A DNA stretch of 7,710 nt, taken from NCBI GenBank assembly GCA_021200895.1, contig JAJQFX010000067.1, positions 1-7,710 on the forward strand. Reading direction: 5' to 3'. Positions 1-6,196 of the stretch are shown here, piece by piece (the first letter of the stretch is position 1; each line of letters starts with the position of its first letter). The translations under genes were made by a program, and so were the position numbers. Below the pieces are notes generated by a model, which saw only the letters and a list, made by a program, of their open reading frames with translations, made no database searches and was not told where the DNA came from. This DNA is from Clostridiales bacterium (GTDB lineage Bacteria; Bacillota; Clostridia; Oscillospirales; Oscillospiraceae).

Positions 1-43
1 GCGTCTGACAGAATGAGAGACTTCGCCGGAAGGAGCGCACACG

Positions 44-598
44 ATGGAAGATGAACAAATCGTCGCCCTCTACTGGGCCAGGGACGAGGCCGCCCTGACG
101 GAGAGCGACCGGAAATACGGGGCCTACTGCCAAAGCATTGCCTGGAACGTCCTGCGCAGCCGGGAGGACGCGGACGAGTGCGTCAACGACACCTGGCTCC
201 ACGCCTGGAACGCCATGCCCCCGGAAAAGCCGGACATCCTCTCCGCCTTCCTGGGCCGCATCACCCGAAATCTTTCCCTGGACCGCTACCGCCGCCGCCA
301 CGCCGCCAAGCGGGGCGGCGGGCTGGAGGCCATCGACCTGGAGCTGGACGATTGCTCCGCCGGCCCGGGGCTGGACAGCCATCTGGATGCCATCGCGGTG
401 GCGGAGGCCATCACCGCCTTCCTCCGGGCCTCCGACCAGGCCACCAGGGTGATTTTCCTGCGGCGCTACTGGTACGCCGACTCCATTCAGGAAATCGCCC
501 AGCGGTACCACATCAGCGAGAGCAAGGTGAAGTCGCTGCTGTACCGCAGCCGGAAGCGGCTGCGCCGGTATCTGGAGGAGGAGGGCATTGCGGTATGA
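44..598 (+). CDS. ECF-like sigma-70 family RNA polymerase sigma factor
   Basis: This 184-residue protein has the two-domain layout of a short sigma-70 factor, which directs RNA polymerase to a small set of promoters. Region 2 spans about residues 20-86 and includes the DADECVNDTWLHAW stretch (42-55) and the RNLSLDRYRRR segment (75-85), the part expected to bind core enzyme and the -10 element. Region 4 spans about 122-178, with a helix-turn-helix (SIQEIAQRYHISESKVKSLLYRSRKRL, 148-173) for the -35 element. A Gly/Asp-rich linker joins them and there is no extra C-terminal domain. The start is supported by AAGGAG at 30-35, 8 bases upstream. The stop overlaps the start of the next gene, a probable anti-sigma factor, so the pair should be made together. 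The promoter lies outside the window. The family is certain; the signal and target promoters cannot be told from sequence. Confidence 0.93.
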   Translation: MEDEQIVALYWARDEAALTESDRKYGAYCQSIAWNVLRSREDADECVNDTWLHAWNAMPPEKPDILSAFLGRITRNLSLDRYRRRHAAKRGGGLEAIDLELDDCSAGPGLDSHLDAIAVAEAITAFLRASDQATRVIFLRRYWYADSIQEIAQRYHISESKVKSLLYRSRKRLRRYLEEEGIAV

Positions 599-1317
599 GG
601 CATGAAAGGCTGTTAGACGCCATCGGCCAGGTGGACGGCGACCTGGTGCAGGAGGCGGAGGAGGTAAAAACGCTGGCCGTCCCCCGCACCTCTGGCCACT
701 GGCAGCGGTGGGCGGCGCTGGCTGCTGTGGCGGTGCTGGCGGTGGGGCTGTTCTGGGCCAGAGCCTGGATGGACAGCGTCACCAGCAGCGACAGCGCCAT
801 GATGGACGCCGCCGCAGAGGACACCGCCACGGAAGAGACCGCCGAGGAGCAAGTCGCCGAAGAAGAAGCGGTGGAAGACGAGGAAAGCAGCGTCTCCGGC
901 CAGGCTTCCACGCTGTGGCCGCCGCTGCTGTCCGTCCGGGGCAGTAACGGGCAAGCCGTGACAGTGGCGGGAGAAGCCGTCGAAACAGCGGCGGAGGACG
1001 CCCTCCCCGATGCCGGGGAGGAAGGCGGCACGGACGCTGCCAGCGCCGAAAGCGCTGAAGATACGGAGGGCCTGCCCACCGTGACCTATGACCCGGCCCA
1101 GCGGACGCTGGCGCTGACCCTGGAGGACGATTCCGCCTCCGTCACCGCCGTCTGCACCGGGGCGGGTAGCGGCGAGGAGGCTGCCCTCACCGTCACAGAC
1201 GGCGTGCTGACCCTGCCGGAGGGCGGCGAGGGCTGGTTGGTGGAAGTCACCGTCCAGTGGGTGGACGGACGAACCGGCCTCTACCGCTTCCGGGCGGAGC
1301 CGGAGAGCGGGGAATGA
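595..1317 (+). CDS. Single-pass membrane protein, probable anti-sigma factor
   Basis: This 240-residue protein starts within the stop of the sigma factor gene (ATGA, 595-598). A purine-rich GGAGGAGGAGGG run at 574-585 serves as ribosome binding site 9 bases upstream, so translational coupling is likely. The short N-terminus (MRHERLLDAIGQVDGDLVQEAEEVK, split by the Gly-Gln at 11-12) is acidic and helical and would lie in the cytoplasm. A single hydrophobic segment lies at about 38-56. Next comes a long low-complexity linker rich in Glu, Ala and Asp (about 66-158), then a predicted beta-rich outer domain (about 160-236). The layout, cytoplasmic tail, one membrane span and outer sensor, fits an anti-sigma factor holding the sigma factor at the membrane. 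No zinc-binding ZAS motif (HxxxCxxC) is present, so the assignment rests on topology and operon position. The same DNA is open in other frames because of its high GC content; those readings are not genes. Confidence 0.78.
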   Translation: MRHERLLDAIGQVDGDLVQEAEEVKTLAVPRTSGHWQRWAALAAVAVLAVGLFWARAWMDSVTSSDSAMMDAAAEDTATEETAEEQVAEEEAVEDEESSVSGQASTLWPPLLSVRGSNGQAVTVAGEAVETAAEDALPDAGEEGGTDAASAESAEDTEGLPTVTYDPAQRTLALTLEDDSASVTAVCTGAGSGEEAALTVTDGVLTLPEGGEGWLVEVTVQWVDGRTGLYRFRAEPESGE

Positions 1318-1331
1318 GCGCCGTCAGCGCC

Positions 1332-1364
1332 TCCATCGGGCCGTCGGTTTGGCGGCCCGATGGA
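1332..1364 (+). terminator. Strong hairpin after the sigma/anti-sigma operon, without a T-tract
   Basis: The arms at 1332-1343 and 1353-1364 (TCCATCGGGCCG and its exact complement) give a perfect 12-bp stem with a 9-base loop, starting 15 bases after the anti-sigma stop codon. The stem is GC-rich and well placed to end the operon. No run of T follows (ACGGGCGGGAATC), so it is not a textbook intrinsic terminator. It may pause polymerase, protect the mRNA 3' end, or work with Rho. Confidence 0.6.
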
Positions 1365-1386
1365 CGGGCGGGAATCAAATAGAGTG

Positions 1387-1417
1387 AAAGTTTTAGTCGA
1401 ATCTCGTCGAAAACTTT
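1387..1417. repeat. AT-rich inverted repeat in the intergenic region
   Basis: AAAGTTTT at 1387-1394 is mirrored by AAAACTTT at 1410-1417. The 15-base interior carries partly complementary GTCGA and TCGTC segments, so an imperfect longer stem can form. It lies in the AT-rich stretch between the operon terminator hairpin and the ATPase promoter. It could be a binding site, a weak terminator (TTTT follows within the right arm), or the remnant of an insertion. Confidence 0.5.
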
Positions 1418-1426
1418 TGAATTTTC

Positions 1427-1456
1427 AGAGTTTCAGACTTCCAAGTCTGAAACTCT
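1427..1456. repeat. 30-base palindrome adjoining the ATPase promoter; operator candidate
   Basis: AGAGTTTCAGACTT at 1427-1440 is the exact reverse complement of 1443-1456, giving perfect 14-base arms around a central CC. The last base of the right arm is the first T of the -35 element at 1456-1461. That position suits a dimeric regulator that would touch polymerase at the -35. In a read-through transcript the same sequence would form a stable hairpin. The symmetry is seen directly; the role is inferred. Confidence 0.7.
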
Positions 1457-1483
1457 TGACTTTTCCAGATTTTCGGGTACAAT
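1456..1483 (+). promoter_or_regulatory. Sigma-A type promoter of the AAA/DUF4143 gene
   Basis: TTGACT at 1456-1461 and TACAAT at 1478-1483 are separated by 16 bases, close to consensus. Transcription would start near 1490, giving a leader of about 20 bases to the ATG at 1512. The in-frame ATG at 1482 overlaps the -10 box and so cannot be the start from this promoter. Confidence 0.72.
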
Positions 1484-1498
1484 GGGTATAAGAGCTTT

Positions 1499-1504
1499 AG
1501 GAGG
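1499..1504 (+). promoter_or_regulatory. Ribosome binding site deciding the ATPase start
   Basis: A perfect AGGAGG lies 7 bases upstream of the ATG at 1512. The alternative ATG at 1482 has no comparable site and sits in the promoter. The start is therefore placed at 1512. Confidence 0.85.
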
Positions 1505-1511
1505 TGTCGCT

Positions 1512-2741
1512 ATGGCTGAACTGATTGATCGCCCTGCGTATTTGGCGCAGCTTATCCAACACAAAGATGTGGATTTGGTGAAAATCGTCACAGGCATCCG
1601 CCGGTGCGGGAAGTCGTCTCTGCTGGACTTGTTCCACCAATATCTCTCCGACCACGGCGTTGCAGAGGCCAACATCATTCATATGAACCTGGAGTCGCTG
1701 CGCTATCGGAATCTTTCCGACTATCTTACCTTCTATGATTATGTCAGTGAGCGCATCCCCAAGGCAGGCAAAACCTACCTGATTTTTGACGAACTTCAGG
1801 CGGTGGCCCATTGGGAGAAGGCCATCGAGTCCTTCCGCCTGGACTTCGATGTGGATATTTATATCACCGGCTCCAACGCCTATCTGCTCTCCACCGAGTT
1901 TTCCACGCTGCTTTCCGGCAGATATGTGGAGATTCGTATGCTGCCGCTGTCCTTCAAAGAGTTTCTGACCTTTTACGAGTTCGCGCCCTCTGTCACGGTG
2001 GAGGAAAAATTTCAGCGCTACCTCCAGTTTGGCGGTATGCCGATTTTGAGGGAGTATCAGTTCAACGAGGCCAGGAGCAATCAAGCCCTGGAGGGGATAT
2101 ACTCCACCGTCGTCCTGCGGGACATTTTGCAGCGCAACGGCCAGGCCGACCAGGCCATGCTCCAGAAAATCATGCTGTTCCTCTGCTCCAACATTGGCAG
2201 CATCACCTCCCCCAACAGCATCGGCAACGTGCTCTCCCAGGAAGGGGACATCCAAACTGGGAGGGGCAAAAACGTCGCCGGTAAGACGGTGGAGCGGTAT
2301 ATCTCCATGCTGCGCAGCGCCTATATCTTCTACTCCGTGAGCAGATATGACGTGAAGGGCAAGCAGCTGCTGAAAACGTTAGGCAAACACTATATCGTGG
2401 ATATGGGTTTTCGCAATATGCTGCTGGGGTATCGGGATGCAGACCGGGGGCATATCATTGAGAACATCGTGTTTCTGGAGCTGCTGCGCCGGGACTACCG
2501 GGTGTATATTGGCAAGGTCGGAGAAGCCGAGGTTGATTTCGTAGCAGACAAGCCGAACGAGAAGCTATATATCCAGGTGACGGAAAGTATGCAGTCGCCG
2601 GAGACCCGGGAGCGAGAACTGCGGCCGCTGCGCATGATACCGGACAACTATGAAAAAATCATACTGTCGATGGACAGGAGTTATATCAATTCCTACGATG
2701 GCATCAAATCTCTCTATTTGATTGATTGGCTGCTGGCTTAG
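1512..2741 (+). CDS. AAA family ATPase with C-terminal DUF4143 domain
   Basis: This 409-residue protein belongs to the large family of stand-alone AAA_14/DUF4143 ATPases. The Walker A loop is GIRRCGKSS (28-36), Walker B is YLIFDELQ (89-96), and a sensor-like ITGSNAYLLS follows at 118-127. A winged-helix-like segment (about 230-300) leads into the C-terminal part, where ENIVFLELLRRD (317-328), EAEVDFV (338-344) and YIQV (353-356) resemble the E...(E)xD...(E/Q)xK core of PD-(D/E)XK nuclease folds. The last position is Gln-Val, not Glu-x-Lys, so nuclease activity is doubtful. The protein would be soluble: no signal peptide or membrane span is seen. It has its own promoter and terminator. Base composition is visibly less GC-rich than the sigma operon, which suggests acquisition. 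The biological role of this family is largely unknown; the family call is firm. Confidence 0.92.
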   Translation: MAELIDRPAYLAQLIQHKDVDLVKIVTGIRRCGKSSLLDLFHQYLSDHGVAEANIIHMNLESLRYRNLSDYLTFYDYVSERIPKAGKTYLIFDELQAVAHWEKAIESFRLDFDVDIYITGSNAYLLSTEFSTLLSGRYVEIRMLPLSFKEFLTFYEFAPSVTVEEKFQRYLQFGGMPILREYQFNEARSNQALEGIYSTVVLRDILQRNGQADQAMLQKIMLFLCSNIGSITSPNSIGNVLSQEGDIQTGRGKNVAGKTVERYISMLRSAYIFYSVSRYDVKGKQLLKTLGKHYIVDMGFRNMLLGYRDADRGHIIENIVFLELLRRDYRVYIGKVGEAEVDFVADKPNEKLYIQVTESMQSPETRERELRPLRMIPDNYEKIILSMDRSYINSYDGIKSLYLIDWLLA

Positions 2742-2761
2742 GCTGTAGTGGCTGTAATTGC

Positions 2762-2809
2762 AAAAGGCAGAAACAGGGCACAGGTTCGTGCTCTATTTCT
2801 GCCTTTTTT
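2762..2809. terminator. Bidirectional intrinsic terminator between convergent genes
   Basis: AAAAGGCAGAAA at 2762-2773 pairs exactly with 2796-2807. Inside, AGGGCAC (2775-2781) pairs with GTGCTCT (2788-2794) through one G-T wobble, leaving the loop AGGTTC. Six T follow on the plus strand (2804-2809). The A-run at 2762-2765 gives a T-run for the minus strand, so it can serve both the ATPase gene ending at 2741 and the minus-strand gene ending at 2909. The other bases of the gap (2810-2908) show no gene or motif. Confidence 0.92.
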
Positions 2810-2908
2810 GCCGTATTTGTGGCACGTCATGCCGATGGCACTGAACGGGCGCAAGTTTCCCCGCAGTCCGCGTTTGTCCGTTGATTCAGGGGTTTCGTTC
2901 CGGTTTTC

Positions 2909-5900
2909 TCAGTTCAAATGCAGCTTTTGTTTTAAATCGGCCTCAAATGCCAAAAGTTCATTCAGGCAGTCATCCAGTTGGGCGAACAACGTCTCCTTTG
3001 AGAGGTCTCCCTCCAGGCTGATGGCGTTGGTTCTGAACGGGACGCGATACTGCCAGTTCTCTTTTCCGAGCCTGGCCGGATAGAATTCGTTGATTTGGTC
3101 GCACAACTGCCGGAACTCCGGGGTAATGTTTTTAGAGCTGATAGAGAACTGGATATAAACTACCTTTCCTGTACGGTTTATGATTTCGTAGAAATAGTGG
3201 TTCTCCGTTCCCCAGCCGCTGGGCGCGCCTGGGATGTCCGGCAAAATTTTCGTCATGCCCGGCGTCGTGAACCGTGTGTATGTGCGGTTGCATTTGGCAA
3301 GGTTTTCCTGTACGCCGTCTCTGCTGATTACCCACTCCCGCAGGAACCCGGCGATTTCCATCCGTCTTGCGGTCAAATCATCCGTGTCCTGCAAATAGGG
3401 CAGAATCGCCCGGCACAGCTTATCGCTCCACTGGGCATGGAACCTCGCCATGCGGGGCCAATCGGCCTCCTTGGTCACGCTCACCCCCGGAAGGGAATAG
3501 GAGAGCCACGAAGCCTTGCATTGATTCGCCCGCTCCCATGTAAGCTGCGCCCCCACTGTTTGCTCGATTGCCTCCCTATGCGCAAACAGCCTATCGAAAG
3601 CTTCCTTGTTCTTTGCGGCATCCCCATTGCCCAGATAGAAATCCACCTTGGCGCTGTCATAATTGGCAATGCAGCTGACGCAGAATCCGCTAATGCCAAA
3701 GTATCCGGAAAGCGTGTTTGAACCGGTCGGGTTGACATTGCTGAACGTGCCCCGATATAAATGCTGCTTCTGAATGATGGGGATTGCGTAAGCCCAGTAG
3801 CGTTTTCGCGCCTCATACCGGTCTGCTTCCGCTGTTTTTTCGTCCTCCTCGTCCTTCAAATAGAACACCAGATCCATGGGGTCGGCCTGAAAGAGGGCGA
3901 ACAGGCGGCGAAGAATCGGCAGCTTCATCATTGTGCTAATATTCTTCTCGAAATAAATATTCTCATCGATTTTCAGAGGCGCTCTGCGCCCTTCCGCTGT
4001 GCTGCTGACGAATCGCGCAAGCTCGGAGTTGTTATCCTTGCTAAAGGCAAGTTCGGACAGCACAGACCTGTCCTGCTGGTGCAGGAATTTGATGACGCTC
4101 TCATACATATCCGCCCAGCTTGCCGCCGGCCGCTCGATATTCTGATAGCTATACCGCACGAGTTCCCGGCCGGTCAGTTCCGCATTTTCATCATCCAGGG
4201 AGCAGGAGTCAAATTCCTTCTTGGTTGGCACGAAGTCTGTGTGAGGATACGCCCAAATCTCCCTGGCCCGCTCGGCCATCTCCGCGCTCCGCTCCTCCAG
4301 CTCCGGCAGCCCCCAGGCATCCTGGCGTGCGATTTTCTGATTCATTTTCAGGCCGCTGGCCCGGTACCCGCCTTCCCTGGCATCCCGCTTCTCCGCAAAG
4401 GAGTTGTTGCTGAGGCTGGGGTTATATCCGGTCAGCGTCAGGTTTGCCAGCCTGTGCAGCCATGTGGCGTGAATCTCCGCGTAATTCGGCCCCAGCGCCT
4501 CTATCCAGGCAGGCGTCAGATGCTGGGGCATGATATGCTCGATGGAGTAGACGTTGTTGTCAAGATGGGTATAGACGTCCTTTGTCTCCACCGTCCCATA
4601 GTTCTCAAAGCGCTCGAACAGGTATGCTTTGTATTTCCCCCGCATCTGGTAAACCTGTTTGGTCGTGAGCGCTTCTGTAAATTCCCTGTCATCCGGGAAT
4701 CTGCCGCTATCTTTCTTGGAGAGCAGCGTATAAATCAGCTTGTTCACATAGTTGTTTGCAGTGTTATCATAGCGGAGGATCTCCCGGTTGAGGTTCAGAA
4801 AAATCTTATTCAGGGCGTTGGTCGGCACCTCGCAGATATTCCTGCGGAACAGGTAATTCTCCGTGATAAGGAAAACGGAAAGCACCTCATCCACCGTCAG
4901 CTTGCCGACCTGATTCAGCCGCAGCACTTCCATCAGGAAGGGGCGCGTCACCACGATTTCCAGCTGCATCATGCGGTAGAGGCAGTCATCCAGACGTTTG
5001 GAGTTTAATCCGCTCCGACAGGTGAGCAGCTTCTCATAGAGCCGGGCATAGCGCAGAAGGTCTTCCAGCAGCGTCTCCACCGGCAAATCGGCCTCCTCCG
5101 CATACCGCTTGAAGGCGCGATAGACATTGCTGACCGTCGGCGTGACCTGCTGCTTGACGCTCAGGTAGTCCCGGACAAACCCGCTGACATCGTTCGCCGT
5201 ACATCTCTCGATTTTTGCCCAGTAGGTGTCATAGCACCTGGTCTGCTCCTGAGGAGACAGACCCATTAAAATATAATTCCGAATCTTATCTCCCTCGGTC
5301 AGGGCCAGGCCAGTCGAGTTCAGGCTCTCAAAAATCAGCTGGGCGTTATCGCCGGAGTCAAGGGTGATGCAAATGATTTCCAGCTTTCCGATGGCGGCGA
5401 ACAACTCATCCACCGTCACCTCTTCCTTGCGGATCATCTCACAGAAGAACTGGTAGTTGTGGGTGAGGTTTGAGGTGCGGTCATAGTCCTCCGGGTCTCC
5501 GAACAGCTTTTCCAGCGCCTGCCGGTCGCCCTTCACCGGGCGGAGCTTGATTTTATCGCCTTCCCTCGCCCAGGGCGCAATCAAAAACCGCTGACTGATT
5601 TGCTCGTCCAGCTTTTCCTCCGCCGATGTGACCTCCCCGTTTGACACAAGATTGCAAATCGCCAGGAGCAGCAGGGAAACGGTGGTCAGCCGCTGCTGTC
5701 CGTCTATGATATGATATTCGATTTTCCCGCCATTTGGCACCACTGACGAGACAATGCTGCCAAAGAAGTGGCTCTCCCGCTTATCCAGAATGATTCTTTT
5801 CAAATCATCGTAGAGCTGACGGCAGTTGTCGTTCTTCCAATCATAGTTCCGCTGGTAGACGGGGATGACATACCGCTTGTCCGCCCCTTCCATGAATCCC

Positions 5901-5926
5901 AGCATTTTCGCTTCCGAGCCCTTCAT
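2909..5926 (-). CDS. GmrSD-like DUF262/DUF1524 protein with DUF4268, putative type IV restriction enzyme
   Basis: Read from the ATG at 5926, the protein has 1005 residues. The N-terminal DUF262 domain carries IPVYQRNYDW (21-30), HIIDGQQRLTT (72-82) and the conserved IFESLNSTGLALTEGDKIRN stretch near 198-217; in GmrSD this domain is the nucleotide-dependent half. A DUF1524 HNH-type nuclease follows, with EHIMPQH (463-469), HRLANLTL (491-498) and the Asn/Lys cluster at 502-513, so the catalytic-type residues appear intact. Residues about 705-850 match DUF4268 (RKRYWAYAIPII, NKEAFDRLFAHREAIEQ, GAQLTWE). The last 140 residues (about 860-1005) form another domain containing GWGTENHYFYEI, similar in style to C-terminal accessory regions of some phage-defence nucleases. 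GmrSD cuts phage DNA bearing modified cytosine; the substrate here is unknown. An upstream in-frame TTG at 6034 is the -35 box, so it is not the start. The gene is single, with its own promoter. Confidence 0.9.
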   Translation of the reverse strand: MKGSEAKMLGFMEGADKRYVIPVYQRNYDWKNDNCRQLYDDLKRIILDKRESHFFGSIVSSVVPNGGKIEYHIIDGQQRLTTVSLLLLAICNLVSNGEVTSAEEKLDEQISQRFLIAPWAREGDKIKLRPVKGDRQALEKLFGDPEDYDRTSNLTHNYQFFCEMIRKEEVTVDELFAAIGKLEIICITLDSGDNAQLIFESLNSTGLALTEGDKIRNYILMGLSPQEQTRCYDTYWAKIERCTANDVSGFVRDYLSVKQQVTPTVSNVYRAFKRYAEEADLPVETLLEDLLRYARLYEKLLTCRSGLNSKRLDDCLYRMMQLEIVVTRPFLMEVLRLNQVGKLTVDEVLSVFLITENYLFRRNICEVPTNALNKIFLNLNREILRYDNTANNYVNKLIYTLLSKKDSGRFPDDREFTEALTTKQVYQMRGKYKAYLFERFENYGTVETKDVYTHLDNNVYSIEHIMPQHLTPAWIEALGPNYAEIHATWLHRLANLTLTGYNPSLSNNSFAEKRDAREGGYRASGLKMNQKIARQDAWGLPELEERSAEMAERAREIWAYPHTDFVPTKKEFDSCSLDDENAELTGRELVRYSYQNIERPAASWADMYESVIKFLHQQDRSVLSELAFSKDNNSELARFVSSTAEGRRAPLKIDENIYFEKNISTMMKLPILRRLFALFQADPMDLVFYLKDEEDEKTAEADRYEARKRYWAYAIPIIQKQHLYRGTFSNVNPTGSNTLSGYFGISGFCVSCIANYDSAKVDFYLGNGDAAKNKEAFDRLFAHREAIEQTVGAQLTWERANQCKASWLSYSLPGVSVTKEADWPRMARFHAQWSDKLCRAILPYLQDTDDLTARRMEIAGFLREWVISRDGVQENLAKCNRTYTRFTTPGMTKILPDIPGAPSGWGTENHYFYEIINRTGKVVYIQFSISSKNITPEFRQLCDQINEFYPARLGKENWQYRVPFRTNAISLEGDLSKETLFAQLDDCLNELLAFEADLKQKLHLN

Positions 5927-5933
5927 AAACCTG

Positions 5934-5940
5934 CTCCCTT
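5934..5940 (-). promoter_or_regulatory. Ribosome binding site deciding the GmrSD-like start
   Basis: On the minus strand AAGGGAG lies 7 bases before the ATG at 5926-5924. The resulting N-terminus, MKGSEAKMLGF, leads directly into the DUF262 fold, as in relatives. An ATG six codons upstream (5944) has a weaker AGGAAAG and is the only serious alternative. Confidence 0.75.
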
Positions 5941-6005
5941 CCATTGTACGCTTTCCTGCCATCATCAGCCGCGGCGTCAGAACAGCGCTACATATCATTG
6001 TATCT

Positions 6006-6034
6006 ATTATAACAGCCGGCTCTTTTGGATTCAA
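6006..6034 (-). promoter_or_regulatory. Sigma-A type promoter of the GmrSD-like gene
   Basis: On the minus strand TTGAAT (6034-6029) and a perfect TATAAT (6011-6006) are 17 bases apart. Transcription would begin near 5999, leaving a leader of about 70 bases. It is divergent from the rrf2 promoter, with about 95 bases between the two -35 boxes. Confidence 0.8.
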
Positions 6035-6054
6035 TCACGAATTGCGGGCTGCTG

Positions 6055-6073
6055 CGGAGAATTTTCGTTTCCG
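6055..6073. repeat. CGGA-N11-TCCG inverted element between divergent promoters
   Basis: CGGA at 6055-6058 and TCCG at 6070-6073 flank an AT-rich 11-base core (GAATTTTCGTT). It lies between the minus-strand promoter and the rrf2 promoter. The same arms and spacing recur at 6714-6732, before the GNAT-purB promoter. Arms of four bases are short, so chance is possible. Confidence 0.3.
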
Positions 6074-6113
6074 TCTGTTGCATCGCCCTGAACGCCGACC
6101 GCTCAGCACAGCC

Positions 6114-6128
6114 CCGGAAAATTTCCGG
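6114..6128. repeat. 15-base palindrome abutting the rrf2 -35 box
   Basis: CCGGAAA (6114-6120), a central A, and TTTCCGG (6122-6128) form a perfect palindrome ending one base before the -35 element. It is a good operator candidate for Rrf2 itself or another regulator. Binding is inferred only from symmetry and position. Confidence 0.55.
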
Positions 6129-6157
6129 TTGATTTTCCAACTAACCTACTATATAAT
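6129..6157 (+). promoter_or_regulatory. Sigma-A type promoter of the Rrf2 regulator
   Basis: TTGATT at 6129-6134 and a perfect TATAAT at 6152-6157 are 17 bases apart. Start of transcription is expected near 6164, about 33 bases before the ATG at 6197. Confidence 0.82.
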
Positions 6158-6160
6158 AGG
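6145..6160. promoter_or_regulatory. Imperfect palindrome over the rrf2 -10 box, autoregulatory operator candidate
   Basis: CCTACTATATAATAGG reads almost the same on both strands: 14 of 16 positions are symmetric, and the mismatch is one pair. It covers the -10 element. Rrf2 regulators commonly repress their own promoters by binding such dyads, so this is a natural autoregulation site. Confidence 0.5.
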
Positions 6161-6196
6161 ATATATAAAATCATTCAAGGGGAAAGGGGATTCCAT

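Noticed and set aside
178..594. Extension of the anti-sigma frame upstream to 178
   Set aside because: This part reads out of frame through the sigma factor gene and gives a Pro/Arg/Gly-rich sequence. The ATG at 595 has the ribosome binding site and the family N-terminus.
1497..2255. Minus-strand open frame of 252 codons opposite the ATPase
   Set aside because: It is antisense to Walker A and Walker B of a clear AAA ATPase and has no promoter or family signature.
2748..3083. Small plus-strand open frame of 111 codons after the ATPase
   Set aside because: It runs through the intrinsic terminator and then antisense through the end of the restriction gene, with no ribosome binding site.
3761..5008. 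Long 415-codon open frame on the plus strand inside the restriction gene
   Set aside because: It is antisense to conserved DUF262, DUF1524 and DUF4268 motifs. Its translation is low in recognisable motifs and it has no good ribosome binding site, so it is a shadow of the minus-strand gene.
1419..6066. GAATTTTC at both 1419-1426 and 6059-6066 as target-site direct repeats of an insertion
   Set aside because: An eight-base match between two AT-rich strips of this size is expected by chance fairly often, and no element ends coincide with it.
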